5,365 nt of DNA from an uncultured Lacticaseibacillus sp. (GTDB lineage Bacteria; Bacillota; Bacilli; Lactobacillales; Lactobacillaceae), in contig CAKQZO010000113.1 in the NCBI GenBank assembly GCA_934293835.1, positions 1-5,365 on the forward strand. Reading direction: 5' to 3'. The notes under the pieces were generated by a model. The model saw only the letters and a program-made list of their open reading frames with translations. It did no database searches and had not been told where the DNA came from. Within the stretch, counting starts at the first letter, position 1. Every line of letters starts with the position of its first letter. Below, in pieces: positions 5,361 to 5,365 of the stretch. The position numbers were made by a program, and so were the translations under genes.

Positions 5361-5365
5361 GTTAA

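Overview
The window looks like ordinary core chromosome from a low-GC-phylum Gram-positive (Firmicutes), most likely a high-GC member of the Lactobacillaceae. The evidence is a cysteine-free S4 protein of Bacillus/Lactobacillus type, an EzrA division protein (restricted to Firmicutes), the gene order ezrA / GAF-type free methionine sulfoxide reductase / rpsD, strong AGGAGG-type ribosome binding sites, and an amino-acid ABC transporter in which the substrate-binding domain is fused to the permease. The species call is inference; no 16S or other marker is present.

Layout from left to right. (1) Positions 1-1257, minus strand: the first 419 residues of a secreted substrate-binding domain fused to a polar amino-acid ABC permease. 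The gene runs off the left edge, so its C-terminus is missing and any partner ATPase lies outside. (2) 1258-1399: a divergent promoter region. (3) 1400-2059, plus strand: a TVP38/DedA-type (VTT domain) membrane protein with a GTG start. (4) 2061-2112: a long, nearly perfect two-way terminator that exactly fills the gap between two convergent genes. (5) 2113-3816, minus strand: ezrA, complete. (6) 3817-4002: a second divergent intergenic region with nested inverted repeats. (7) 4003-4491, plus strand: a free methionine-(R)-sulfoxide reductase-like GAF protein in which one of the three family cysteines is valine. (8) A promoter inside the end of that gene, followed by a structured leader of about 175 nt and rpsD (4671-5282). 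(9) 5328-5360: a strong intrinsic terminator for rpsD.

The genes do not form one pathway. They are five units: amino-acid uptake, a membrane protein of unclear role, cell-division control (EzrA restrains and positions FtsZ), repair of oxidised free methionine, and an autonomously transcribed ribosomal protein gene. The most informative non-coding part is 4460-4670. It holds a good sigma-A promoter embedded in the upstream coding sequence, a multi-helix leader of the kind expected for S4 autoregulation, a hairpin that buries the rpsD ribosome binding site, and a 12-nt stretch complementary to the 16S rRNA 530 loop. I found no mobile element, CRISPR array, tRNA, rRNA or novel multi-gene system.
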